Origin: an uncultured Bacteroidia bacterium | Lineage (GTDB): Bacteria; Bacteroidota; Bacteroidia; Bacteroidales; UBA932 | Direction: 5' to 3' | Assembly (NCBI GenBank): GCA_902801885.1 | Contig: CADCJX010000003.1 | Location: 7,026 to 71,025, forward strand | DNA length: 64,000 nucleotides | Part shown: piece by piece, positions 38,841 to 47,134 of the stretch | Layout of the letters: each line of letters begins with the position of its first letter | Numbering within the stretch: position 1 is the stretch's first letter | Notes under the pieces: model-generated | Seen by the model: the letters and a program-made list of their open reading frames with translations, nothing else | Database searches by the model: none | Told to the model about the DNA's origin: nothing | Program-made: the position numbers and the translations under genes

Positions 38841-39176
38841 TTAGTACATCAGGTGCTTCTTGGAGTTCTTGCGCCAGCCGGCTTCGCCTTTGAATTCGGT
38901 GAAATAGACGATGAGGTCGGCCTCGCCCTTGAAATCAGTGAAGTAGATGGTCTTCTTGGCTTCTCCTTTGAACTGGGTGAAGTACCACAGGCCTTTGTTG
39001 TCCTTGGCCTCGCCCTTGAACTCGGTCTTGTAGACCAACAGGTCGGCCTCGCCCTTGAATTCGGTCACATAGACCTTGACCTTTGCTTCGCCTTTGAAAT
39101 CAGTGCTATAAACAATCTGCGCCGATGCGGACAGGCCGATCAGCGACAGAATTAAAAGGATGGTTATTCTTTTCAT
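38841..39176 (-). CDS. DUF6150 repeat protein
   Basis: 111 residues from ATG 39176 (MKRITILLILSLIGLSASAQ is the signal peptide; an ATG 18 bases upstream is less likely). The mature protein is six near-identical repeats of about 13 residues around T-[DE]-FKGEA, such as VTEFKGEADLLVY and FTDFKGEADLIVY, ending AGWRKNSKKHLMY. This matches the DUF6150 family of Bacteroidota, predicted to form a small exported beta solenoid or barrel; function unknown. The repeats are also visible in the DNA. Confidence 0.85.
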   Translation of the reverse strand: MKRITILLILSLIGLSASAQIVYSTDFKGEAKVKVYVTEFKGEADLLVYKTEFKGEAKDNKGLWYFTQFKGEAKKTIYFTDFKGEADLIVYFTEFKGEAGWRKNSKKHLMY

Positions 39177-39226
39177 GGCAGATCCATTTAGCATTATCCA
39201 TTTGCAAAATGGATGCCCGGATGCTT

Positions 39227-40261
39227 CTACTGCATGTCCCTCAGCAAGACTGTGATGTCAGGTAGCTGGGTGGGCAGCGAGGAGATGTCGGTCTGGCTGA
39301 AATGGTAGGGAATCAGGACCTTGGGCATGAAGGACTTGGCAGCACGGACGCACTGCTCGACCGTCATGGTGTATGGTTGGTTGACTGGCAGGAAAGCCAG
39401 GTCGATGTCTTCCAGCTGTGCCATCTCAGGTATGTCCTCTGTGTCGCCGGCGATGTAGATCCTGAAGCCGTCAAGCGAGAGAACGTAGCCGTTTCCGTTG
39501 CCCTTTGGATGGAACTGCTCGTGACCAGAAGAGATGTTGTAGGCAGGAACAGCCACGATGATGACTCGGCCGGGCAGATTGCCCCTTTCACCGTTTTCCA
39601 TCACATCTCCGTGTCCGATCTTGTCCCAACTCTTGTAGTTCATGACCAGCCTTGTACCCTCCTTGGAAAGCATGTCGATTGCGTGCTCGTCCAGGTGGTC
39701 TCCATGCTCGTGGGTGATAAGGATTGCGTCTGCCTTGGGGAACTCGGCTGAGTAGACGGTGGGCTTGTTCAGGCCTGAGACGGGGTCTACATGGATCCAG
39801 TTGCCCTTGAAGGATATTGCCAAGGTGCCGTGCTTAACCAGAGTGATGTCCACGGGCAGATGGCTGTCGGAGAAGAAGCGCTCCACCTGATAAGTGTTGA
39901 CCGGGAGTCCTGCGTCTTTCCATGCTTCGAATCCTCCGATCAGGTTATTGACAGTGTAACCGGCCTTTACAAGTGCTGCCGATGCTTCTCCGCTGCGCTT
40001 TCCGGTCCTGCAGTAGACTGCGACGGGGCAGTCCTTGGGGATGGATGCCTCGATAAGTCTGAGGAAATCTTCTGAATAAAAGTCTACGTTGGTAGCACCA
40101 GGAATGTGGCCTGCTGAATATTCCTCAGCAGTGCGGACATCGACGAGGGCAACGTTGCCCTGGCCGAGAAGGGATGCGAAATATTCGACCTGGAGATCTT
40201 TCTGCTCGCCGCTGCCGGCAATCAGTCCCAGGATGACGGAAAGTAATGACATGAGTTTCAT
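39227..40261 (-). CDS. Rhodanese-metallo-beta-lactamase fusion protein
   Basis: 344 residues with a short hydrophobic N-terminus (MKLMSLLSVILGLIAGSG). A rhodanese domain comes first (about 25-115) with DVRTAEEYSAGHIPGA and the active loop CRTGKRSG, then an UlaG-like metallo-beta-lactamase domain (about 130-340) with ITHEHGDHLDE and AGDTED. Each domain keeps its catalytic residues. The rhodanese may handle sulfane sulfur and the lactamase domain hydrolyse a thioester or similar bond; this pairing is known for persulfide dioxygenase-like fusions, but here the lactamase is of another branch and the order is reversed. Function uncertain. Confidence 0.82.
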   Translation of the reverse strand: MKLMSLLSVILGLIAGSGEQKDLQVEYFASLLGQGNVALVDVRTAEEYSAGHIPGATNVDFYSEDFLRLIEASIPKDCPVAVYCRTGKRSGEASAALVKAGYTVNNLIGGFEAWKDAGLPVNTYQVERFFSDSHLPVDITLVKHGTLAISFKGNWIHVDPVSGLNKPTVYSAEFPKADAILITHEHGDHLDEHAIDMLSKEGTRLVMNYKSWDKIGHGDVMENGERGNLPGRVIIVAVPAYNISSGHEQFHPKGNGNGYVLSLDGFRIYIAGDTEDIPEMAQLEDIDLAFLPVNQPYTMTVEQCVRAAKSFMPKVLIPYHFSQTDISSLPTQLPDITVLLRDMQ

Positions 40262-40300
40262 GGTTGTAATGAATAAGGGTTATCTCTGGATAAAGATCCA

Positions 40301-41638
40301 TCAATGGATAAGTCTCCGGATGTCATTGCCGAAGGCGAGTACCATCAGCAGCATCAGGAGGATCATACCGATGATCTGGGCTACTTCCAGGAACTTGTCG
40401 CTGGGCTTGCGTCCGGTGATCATCTCGTAGAGGCAGAACATTATGTGTCCGCCGTCAAGGGCGGGGATGGGCAGGAGGTTCATCACGCCCAGCATGATGG
40501 ACAGAAGGGCGAGGATGTGGATGAACCTGAACCAGTCCCAGGTGGAAGGAAAGACCTGGCCGATGGCTATGAAGCTGCCGACGGACTTGTAGGCCTCGGT
40601 CTTCGGGGTAGCCAGGAGTTTGAGGTCGCGCAGATAGCCACCAATTGTGCTGAAGGTGAGGTCGAATCCTGCAGGGATAGCCTCCAGCACTGAATATGTC
40701 TTCGTGGTGTAAGTCGGGATCTGGGAGTAGGCACCAATCCTGCCGAGGGAGTCGACCAGGACGGGTATGGCCAGTGTGTCAGCTCCGCGGAGTACGGAAG
40801 CCGTCACCGTGGTTCCGGGGACTCCGGCAAGGTAGGCCTTCATGTCCTGGATGAATGGGGTACTGACACTGTCCAGGGCCACTATCCGGTCACCGTGCAG
40901 GAGGCCTGAATCGAAATTGGCGGAGCCTTTCATAATGGAATCGATCACGAAGGGGACTGCGAGGTCGAACATGTCCGGGGTGTTCAGCACGTCTCCGATC
41001 TTTGAGTGGTCGATGTAGATATCGACAGTATCGCTGCCCCTGAGAACCCTCACCTTACTTACGTCGCGGCGGGCAAGGTCGGCCTGGAGCATCCCGAAAT
41101 TCTCGGGGATATAGTCGTCCATCGAAAGGATCTGGTCTCCTGCCTTGAATCCCATCTCGATACCGAGTTCGTTGGGGTAGATGCTGCTGCCTTCATTCTG
41201 GATGTAGGAACTTCCCCAGATTGCCATTATTGCGATGTAGCACAGGATGGCGAAGATGAAGTTGTAGAGCACGCCGCCGACCATCACCAGAAGCCTCTGC
41301 CAGGCAGGCTTGGTGCGGAATTCCCACGGCTGTGGATCCTTCTTCATGGCTTCGGTGTCCATGCTCTCGTCGATCATGCCGCTTATCTTGCAGTATCCGC
41401 CCAAGGGGAGCCAGCCGATACCATATTCAGTCTCCCAATCCTTGGCCTTCGGGACCAGCGAAGTGAAGAATTTCCCTTTGGTGCTGAAAAGCTTGCTCGT
41501 TCCGATGTCAAAGAAGAGGAAAAACTTTTCCACCTTGATGCCGAAAAGCTTGGCGAAGGTGAAATGACCGAATTCGTGTATGACTATAAGGACGGACAGT
41601 GCAAGGATCACTTGCAGAACCTTCATAAGTACTTCCAT
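40301..41638 (-). CDS. rseP: Site-2 protease RseP
   Basis: 445 residues. Intramembrane zinc metalloprotease that cuts anti-sigma factors and other membrane proteins. Seen: HEFGH in the first membrane helix (about 22-26), the conserved GGY segment, two PDZ-like regions (about 135-300), and the second active-site motif NLLPIPALDGGH near residue 390, followed by a last membrane helix. It may start at an internal ATG four codons later (MKVLQVILALS). dxr lies 3 bases upstream in the same direction, an arrangement common in bacteria. Confidence 0.94.
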   Translation of the reverse strand: MEVLMKVLQVILALSVLIVIHEFGHFTFAKLFGIKVEKFFLFFDIGTSKLFSTKGKFFTSLVPKAKDWETEYGIGWLPLGGYCKISGMIDESMDTEAMKKDPQPWEFRTKPAWQRLLVMVGGVLYNFIFAILCYIAIMAIWGSSYIQNEGSSIYPNELGIEMGFKAGDQILSMDDYIPENFGMLQADLARRDVSKVRVLRGSDTVDIYIDHSKIGDVLNTPDMFDLAVPFVIDSIMKGSANFDSGLLHGDRIVALDSVSTPFIQDMKAYLAGVPGTTVTASVLRGADTLAIPVLVDSLGRIGAYSQIPTYTTKTYSVLEAIPAGFDLTFSTIGGYLRDLKLLATPKTEAYKSVGSFIAIGQVFPSTWDWFRFIHILALLSIMLGVMNLLPIPALDGGHIMFCLYEMITGRKPSDKFLEVAQIIGMILLMLLMVLAFGNDIRRLIH

Positions 41639-41641
41639 GGC

Positions 41642-42814
41642 TCAGGATTTCTTTTTCATTTCGAGGATCATGTCGTCTGCGAGTGCTCGGGCCGAGGAGT
41701 TGGTTGCGAAGATGTCCTCCACCGTCGGCTTGGCGATGAACGACGCCCTTTCCATGCATTCTGCGGCAATGTCGGATATTCCGTAGAAAGGAATTTCGTC
41801 GCGCAGGTAGGCTGCGACCGCCGATTCGTTGGCGGCGTTGAGCACGCATGGAATGTTTCCGCCCCTTTCCATAGCCTTGAATGCCAGGCTGAGGGCAGGG
41901 AACTTATCAATGTCGGGTTCGAAGAAAGAGAGGGTGCCGAGCTCTGCGAAATTGAGTTTCTTATTGCTTAGAGGCAGCCTTTCCGGGAAGCCGAGAGCGA
42001 ACTGGATAGGCTCCCTCATGTCGGGGGAGGCCATCTGTGCGATCACGGCACCGTCTTCGAACTCTACCATCGAGTGGATGACGGATTCGGGGTGGACTAC
42101 AACGTTGATCTTCTCTACCGGTGTGTCGAAGAGCCACCTGGCCTCGATCACTTCGAAGCCCTTGTTCATCATGGTCGCTGAATCGATAGTGATCTTCGCT
42201 CCCATGTTCCAGTTGGGATGCTTCAGGGCCATGTCCTTCGTGGCGGCTGCGATTTGCTCCTTCGTCCAGGTCCTGAAAGGTCCGCCGGAGGCTGTCAGGT
42301 GGATCTTGCTCAGCTTGTTCCCCTGAGAAGCCATAAGGCACTGGAATATGGCTGAGTGCTCGGAGTCGACAGGGAGGATGGGTGCATTGAATTTGCGTGA
42401 GAGTTCCATGACTATCGACCCGGCGGCCACGAGGGTCTCCTTGTTAGCCAGGGCTATCACCTTCCCGGCCTTCAGGGCCGCGATCGTAGGAGCCAGGCCG
42501 CTGAATCCGACCATGGAAGCTACGACGATGTCGACCCTGTCGCTGGTCACCAGGTCACAGACGGACTTCATGCCGGCGAATACCTTGCTGTCTGTACCTT
42601 CCAGGGCGTCGTACAAGGCTTTATAGCGGGTCTCGTCGCAGATGACCACGTTGTTGGCATCGAATTCCCTTGCCTGGGCAGCCAAGGTCATGAAACTGCT
42701 GTTGCAAGTTATAAGTTCGACCTCGAAAAGGTCACGGTGCTCCCTTATCACGTCAAGGGTCTGCCTCCCGATGGATCCCGTAGATCCAAGAATAGCTATC
42801 CTTCGTTTCTCCAT
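41642..42814 (-). CDS. dxr: 1-deoxy-D-xylulose 5-phosphate reductoisomerase
   Basis: 390 residues. Second enzyme of the MEP isoprenoid pathway; makes 2-C-methyl-D-erythritol 4-phosphate with NADPH. Seen: the NADPH motif ILGSTGSIGRQTLDV at the N-terminus, ALANKETLVAAG, the metal and substrate residues in LPVDSEHSAIFQ, TASGGPFR, and HPNWNMGAKITIDSATMMNKGFE (given in part). Length and motifs are complete. Its start overlaps the stop of the M23 gene by 1 base, so M23-dxr-rseP look like one operon. Confidence 0.97.
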   Translation of the reverse strand: MEKRRIAILGSTGSIGRQTLDVIREHRDLFEVELITCNSSFMTLAAQAREFDANNVVICDETRYKALYDALEGTDSKVFAGMKSVCDLVTSDRVDIVVASMVGFSGLAPTIAALKAGKVIALANKETLVAAGSIVMELSRKFNAPILPVDSEHSAIFQCLMASQGNKLSKIHLTASGGPFRTWTKEQIAAATKDMALKHPNWNMGAKITIDSATMMNKGFEVIEARWLFDTPVEKINVVVHPESVIHSMVEFEDGAVIAQMASPDMREPIQFALGFPERLPLSNKKLNFAELGTLSFFEPDIDKFPALSLAFKAMERGGNIPCVLNAANESAVAAYLRDEIPFYGISDIAAECMERASFIAKPTVEDIFATNSSARALADDMILEMKKKS

Positions 42815-43665
42815 CAGAAACTGATATATTTTGTGGGATCCACGGCCTCTCCCTTGTGCCAGAGTTCGAAATGGAGGTGGTCTCCATCGGCCGTTGTACC
42901 TGTGCCGCCAACTACGGCTATCGGTGTGCCGGCGCTCACCTTGTCACCGGTCTTCTTCATGAGTTTCTGGTTGTGCTTGTAGACGGAGATGATGTCACCG
43001 TCGTGCTGGATGCGGATCGTGTAGCCTTCCTCATCCGTCCATCCTGCTGAGATCACAGTTCCGTCCAGCACGGCCATCACAACCGAGTTGTTCGGGGCGG
43101 TGATGTCAATGTAGGGATGAAGGCCCTGGATGTAGCCCTGGGACACAACTCCCTTGAGGGGTGTGAAGAAATGCATGCCTTCGATAGGAAGGGTCTTGGT
43201 CCTGCCTGAGGTTACATCGAACTTGTCCTCGGCTGCCACCTCTTTACGGAGCAGGGAATCCTTCATCGCAAGCCCAGCCCTGTCCTTGTCGGTTATCTCC
43301 CTTGTCTGTTTCCGTGCAGCCATGAGGCTGTCTATTTTCAGGGGCTCCTCTCCTTCAACAACCCTGCGGAGATTCTCCGAGTAGAGTTCCCACTTTGTGA
43401 TTACATTCTCCAGTGAATCAATCCTTATAGCATTCTGGATGGCATCGTGCTTCGTCCTTGCATCCGGATAACCAGGGATGAAGGTCCTCAGGGGAGTGAA
43501 TGCTATCAGGCACCATAAGGCGGTGAGGAGTACCACGACGGAGGTAATTGCTGTCACCAGGATGTTCAACTTGTTGAATTTCCTGGTCCACAGTTTGTCG
43601 TGAGTGTCGTCGTCCACCAGGGTAAGCCTGTAGTTCGAAGTCCTCTCTTTTTTCTCTTTGGACAT
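42814..43665 (-). CDS. M23 family peptidase, membrane-anchored
   Basis: 283 residues. A cytoplasmic N-tail (about 1-33), one membrane segment (about 34-55), a helical coiled-coil-like region (about 80-150) and a C-terminal LytM/M23 domain (about 165-280). The M23 ligand motifs are present: H-P-Y-I-D in GLHPYIDI and HLHFELW at the end. Such proteins cut or regulate cutting of peptidoglycan cross-bridges. First gene of the M23-dxr-rseP operon, divergent from ruvX with 43 bases between starts. Confidence 0.88.
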   Translation of the reverse strand: MSKEKKERTSNYRLTLVDDDTHDKLWTRKFNKLNILVTAITSVVVLLTALWCLIAFTPLRTFIPGYPDARTKHDAIQNAIRIDSLENVITKWELYSENLRRVVEGEEPLKIDSLMAARKQTREITDKDRAGLAMKDSLLRKEVAAEDKFDVTSGRTKTLPIEGMHFFTPLKGVVSQGYIQGLHPYIDITAPNNSVVMAVLDGTVISAGWTDEEGYTIRIQHDGDIISVYKHNQKLMKKTGDKVSAGTPIAVVGGTGTTADGDHLHFELWHKGEAVDPTKYISF

Positions 43666-43670
43666 AATAT

Positions 43671-43701
43671 TTTGACTTGATAGCCTTTTTCGTTAACTTT
43701 G
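43671..43701 (+). promoter_or_regulatory. Promoter of ruvX, leaderless type
   Basis: TTTG 43671-43674, 19 bases, TAACTTTG 43694-43701. The ruvX ATG is at 43709, only 7 bases on, so transcription would start at or next to the start codon. Confidence 0.75.
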
Positions 43702-43708
43702 CAAGTTC

Positions 43709-44131
43709 ATGGACAGGATATTAGGCATAGATTACGGACGCAAGCGCGTCGGAGTTGCGGTCAGTGATCCGCTTGGAATCTTTGCCTCCGCCCTTGACAC
43801 AGTTCCTGCTGCAAAGATAATAGATTATATCAAAAATTATGCTGCAAAGGAAACTGTCACCAGAATCGTGGTGGGTTATCCGATGAATATGGACAACAAG
43901 CCCTCGGAGGCTGCAGCCGACGTGGATGTGTTCCTTAAGAACCTCGCCAAGCAGATTCCCGGCATTCCGGTCACTCTTGAAGACGAGAGATTCACTTCGG
44001 TTCTGGCTCACAGGGCGATGATAGACGGTGGCATGAAGGCTAAGGACAGGCGTGACAAGAATTCCGTTGACCGGATCAGCGCAGCCATTATCCTTCAGAG
44101 TTACCTTGACAAGAAAAACAACGGACGATAA
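43709..44131 (+). CDS. ruvX: RuvX/YqgF Holliday-junction resolvase-like nuclease
   Basis: 140 residues. RNase H-fold protein; the family processes pre-16S rRNA ends and can act on junctions. Seen: GIDYGRKRVGVAVSDPLG (first catalytic Asp), IVVGYPMNMDN, and the LEDERFTS strand with the acidic pair, then DKNSVDRISAAIILQSYL with the last Asp. def follows after 6 bases. The start codon is dictated by the family N-terminus and matches a leaderless promoter. Confidence 0.94.
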   Translation: MDRILGIDYGRKRVGVAVSDPLGIFASALDTVPAAKIIDYIKNYAAKETVTRIVVGYPMNMDNKPSEAAADVDVFLKNLAKQIPGIPVTLEDERFTSVLAHRAMIDGGMKAKDRRDKNSVDRISAAIILQSYLDKKNNGR

Positions 44132-44137
44132 CTAGTT

Positions 44138-44692
44138 ATGATAAGACCGATTTATTTATATGGCTCCGAGGTCCTGAGGCAGGTGGCCGCTCCGGCGGAC
44201 CTTAAGGACAAGGAGTATCTTGACAATCTGATCACTGACATGAAGGACACCCTTGCCAAGGCAGAAGGCTGCGGCCTTGCGGCTCCTCAGATTGGGGAAA
44301 GCGTCAGGGTGCTGATTGTGGATGGCAGGGATATGGTCGATATCTATCCTTACCTAGATGGTTTCACCAGGGTCATGATCAACCCTGTAATCCTAGAGGA
44401 GAGCGAGAAGAGGACTGAATATTCAGAAGGCTGTCTCAGCGTTCCTGGAATCTACTGCGACGTTGTCAGGCCGGAAAGCATGACAGTTGAATACTACAAC
44501 GAGAAGCTTGAGAAGGTGACCGAGAAGTTCGACAAGTTCGCCTGCCGCATGATCCAGCACGAGATGTCCCACCTGGACGGCGACCTTTTCGTGGACCATG
44601 TCGCTCCGATCCGCAAGAAGATAATCTCGAAGAAATTGATGGGAATCGCCAAAGGCAAGGTTTCTGCAAGGTACACCACAAAAATAAAATAA
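44138..44692 (+). CDS. def: Peptide deformylase
   Basis: 184 residues. Removes the formyl group from the N-terminal methionine of new proteins; uses a metal ion. All three signature motifs are present: GLAAPQIG, EGCLSVPG (metal Cys) and QHEMSHLDG (HExxH with both metal histidines). It is packed 6 bases after ruvX and 3 bases before the phosphohexomutase gene. Confidence 0.97.
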   Translation: MIRPIYLYGSEVLRQVAAPADLKDKEYLDNLITDMKDTLAKAEGCGLAAPQIGESVRVLIVDGRDMVDIYPYLDGFTRVMINPVILEESEKRTEYSEGCLSVPGIYCDVVRPESMTVEYYNEKLEKVTEKFDKFACRMIQHEMSHLDGDLFVDHVAPIRKKIISKKLMGIAKGKVSARYTTKIK

Positions 44693-44695
44693 CAC

Positions 44696-46054
44696 ATGGG
44701 AGCATTTCACGCTTACGATATACGTGGAGTCTATAATGTGGACTTCGATAAGGAAACGGCCTACAAGGTCGGCTATTTTATTCCTGAACTGCTTGGTACT
44801 GACAAGGTTCTGGTCGGAAGGGACTGCAGGACATCCTCTCCAGAGGTGCATGACTACCTCGTCAAGGGAATCACCGATGCCGGGGCCGATGTCCATGACA
44901 TCGGACTCAGTACGACCCCGATGGTCTATTTCGGAACTGCCAACTACGGTTTCAAGGCTTCCGTCCAGATCACTGCATCCCATAACCCCAAGGAGTACAA
45001 CGGAATGAAGGTTTCCAGGGAGAATGCACTTCCCGTTGGTCTTGATTCAGGTCTCGGACAGATCCAGGAGTGGATCAACGAGGGCAGGCCGACTCCTGTG
45101 GCTGAAAAAAGGGGAAAGGTGATCCCAATGGATATCCACAAGGATTATCTCGACTTCCTGCTGAAGTTCAAGGGAGATTATTCCAATCTCAAGATAGCTT
45201 TTGACATCTCCAACGGTATGGCTGGCCTTTATGCCAGGGAGATATTCGGAGATTCTCCTTCCTACATCTTCGAGGAGATGGATGGCAGTTTCCCGAACCA
45301 TGAACCCAACCCGCTCATCCTCAAGAATGTCGAGCCACTTCAGAACCTCGTGAAGGAGGTCGGTGCCGATGTGGGTGTAATCTACGACGGCGATGCAGAC
45401 AGGGTCATGTTCGTGGATAATGAAGGCAAGTTCATTTCTCCTGACCTGATGATAGCCGTGCTTGGCCATTATTATGTCGAAGAGAGGGGACTGAAGGGAA
45501 CTGTCCTTCAGGATATCCGCAGCTCTAAGGCGGTCGGTGAATATCTTGCCCCGATGGGCTGCAGGATGGAGACCTGGAAGGTGGGCCGCGCTTTTGCAGC
45601 CAAGAAACTCCGCGAACTGGACGGAGTCTGGGGCGGTGAGCTTGCCGGTCACTACTATTTCAGGGATTTCTTCTATTCTGACAGCGGCCTTCTGGCTTCT
45701 ATGCTGATCCTCAGGGTCGTAGCCTCCATGAAGGCAAAGGGAATCACTCTCGCTGAACTTATCGGGAAGATTGCCCGTTACCAGAATTCAGGAGAAATCA
45801 ATTTCAGGATAGAGGACAAGAAGGGAGCAATGGATGCTGTCCGTGAGTTCTTCATCTCTCGCGAGACCCCTACCGCACAGATGGATTTCGACGGCTATAG
45901 GATTGAGTTCCCCGAATGGTGGTTCAACATCCGCCCATCCAACACTGAGCCCTACCTTCGTTTCATCTGCGAGGCTTCGAGCGCTGCGCTTCTGGAAGAA
46001 AAGGTCGGACTGACCAAGCAACTGCTTATTGACAATTTCAACGCTAAACTATAA
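44696..46054 (+). CDS. manB: Phosphomannomutase/phosphoglucomutase
   Basis: 452 residues. Alpha-D-phosphohexomutase; interconverts hexose 1- and 6-phosphates for nucleotide-sugar and glycan synthesis. Seen: FHAYDIRGVYN at the N-terminus, the active-site serine in ITASHNPKEYNGMK, the metal loop DGDADR, the sugar loop GGELAGHYYFRD, and the phosphate-binding RPSNTEPYLR. This is the PMM/PGM bifunctional type; which sugar is preferred cannot be read. It closes the ruvX-def-manB run. Confidence 0.93.
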   Translation: MGAFHAYDIRGVYNVDFDKETAYKVGYFIPELLGTDKVLVGRDCRTSSPEVHDYLVKGITDAGADVHDIGLSTTPMVYFGTANYGFKASVQITASHNPKEYNGMKVSRENALPVGLDSGLGQIQEWINEGRPTPVAEKRGKVIPMDIHKDYLDFLLKFKGDYSNLKIAFDISNGMAGLYAREIFGDSPSYIFEEMDGSFPNHEPNPLILKNVEPLQNLVKEVGADVGVIYDGDADRVMFVDNEGKFISPDLMIAVLGHYYVEERGLKGTVLQDIRSSKAVGEYLAPMGCRMETWKVGRAFAAKKLRELDGVWGGELAGHYYFRDFFYSDSGLLASMLILRVVASMKAKGITLAELIGKIARYQNSGEINFRIEDKKGAMDAVREFFISRETPTAQMDFDGYRIEFPEWWFNIRPSNTEPYLRFICEASSAALLEEKVGLTKQLLIDNFNAKL

Positions 46055-46064
46055 ATAGAACTTG

Positions 46065-47126
46065 ATGAATTTGAGAATAATGTCGGCAAGCACCATTGTC
46101 ATGGCCCTTGTCTCGATGATGAACTTTCTTCCTGCTTCAGCGCAGGACACAACCATAAGATCCAAGAAACAGGCGGAGCTGATAGTTCCCAGGCCTGCAT
46201 TCCAGCCCGTACAGTCGATGGACCCGACGATGGCTGCCACAATTGACACAATTGACACAGCCGATCCCTACATCAAGATTCTCCTGATGGAGGATTACAC
46301 TTGGAAGTACTACAAGGATCCCAGTTATTCGGCTAATAGCCAGATTTTCGTTGAGAACTGGACCCATGAGGCCCCGGACCCGTACAGGCTTTCCCTCGAG
46401 AGCCTGCCTGATGAGATCGGTCTGTGGATAGTGGACTCCCTCAGCGGTTATCGTTGTCCGAATCAGACGGACGTCTATTCAAAGTTCGGCTACCGCCACA
46501 GACGCCGTCACCAGGGTGTCGACCTTCCCCTCCAGACCGGTACTCCGGTCTATGCTGCCTTTTCCGGGAAAGTCAGGCTCGCCAAGTACTACAGGGGATA
46601 CGGTAACCTCGTGGTCCTCAGGCATGAGAACGGCCTGGAGACTTTCTACGGCCATCTCTCAAAGATCATAGTTTCAGAGGACCAGTGGGTGGATGCCGGC
46701 TCTATTATAGGTCTTGGTGGTTCCACCGGACGTTCGACCGGCCCGCATCTCCATTTCGAGACCCGTTACAAGGGCTATGCTTTCGACCCTGAATGGCTCA
46801 TAGATTTCCATTCCGGTGTCTTGAGACACAGGCTTTTCGTGCTCAAGAAGAAATATCTCAACGCTTCCAGCAATTATGTTCCTGAGGATGAGCAGGAAGA
46901 GATCGATATCATTGAAGGCGATACCCAGGAAAGGGAGGAGGCGGCAAAGAAGGCGGAGGCTGAAAGGAAGGCCGCTGCTGCCGCCCAGTACCACACGATC
47001 CGTCAGGGAGACACCCTTGGTGCCCTTGCCCGGAAGTACCACACATCAGTCCGTAAGCTCTGCCAGTTGAACGGAATCTCTGAAAGAACCATTCTCCAGT
47101 TAGGAAGAAAACTAAGAGTAAAATAA
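46065..47126 (+). CDS. M23 peptidase with C-terminal LysM
   Basis: 353 residues from ATG 46065; a TTG directly before it is also in frame. Signal peptide (MNLRIMSASTIVMALVSMMN, cleavage near PASAQ). The M23 domain (about 145-260) has RHQGVDLPLQTG and HLHFETR with GHLSKI between, so the zinc ligands are present. A charged Glu/Ala/Lys helix (about 275-310) leads to a LysM domain (about 310-353, HTIRQGDTLGALARKYHTSV) for peptidoglycan binding. Probably a periplasmic endopeptidase. It lies between manB and the TonB receptor gene, 8 bases before the latter. Confidence 0.92.
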   Translation: MNLRIMSASTIVMALVSMMNFLPASAQDTTIRSKKQAELIVPRPAFQPVQSMDPTMAATIDTIDTADPYIKILLMEDYTWKYYKDPSYSANSQIFVENWTHEAPDPYRLSLESLPDEIGLWIVDSLSGYRCPNQTDVYSKFGYRHRRRHQGVDLPLQTGTPVYAAFSGKVRLAKYYRGYGNLVVLRHENGLETFYGHLSKIIVSEDQWVDAGSIIGLGGSTGRSTGPHLHFETRYKGYAFDPEWLIDFHSGVLRHRLFVLKKKYLNASSNYVPEDEQEEIDIIEGDTQEREEAAKKAEAERKAAAAAQYHTIRQGDTLGALARKYHTSVRKLCQLNGISERTILQLGRKLRVK

Positions 47127-47134
47127 ACCTGAAT

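Noticed and set aside
38841..39176. Regular DNA repeats as a CRISPR array
   Set aside because: The repeats are coding (FKGEA units), the spacers are not unique sequence of array size, and the gene has a signal peptide.
41006..41971. 321-codon open frame on the plus strand across rseP and dxr
   Set aside because: It is a shadow of two well-supported minus-strand genes; it has no recognisable motif.
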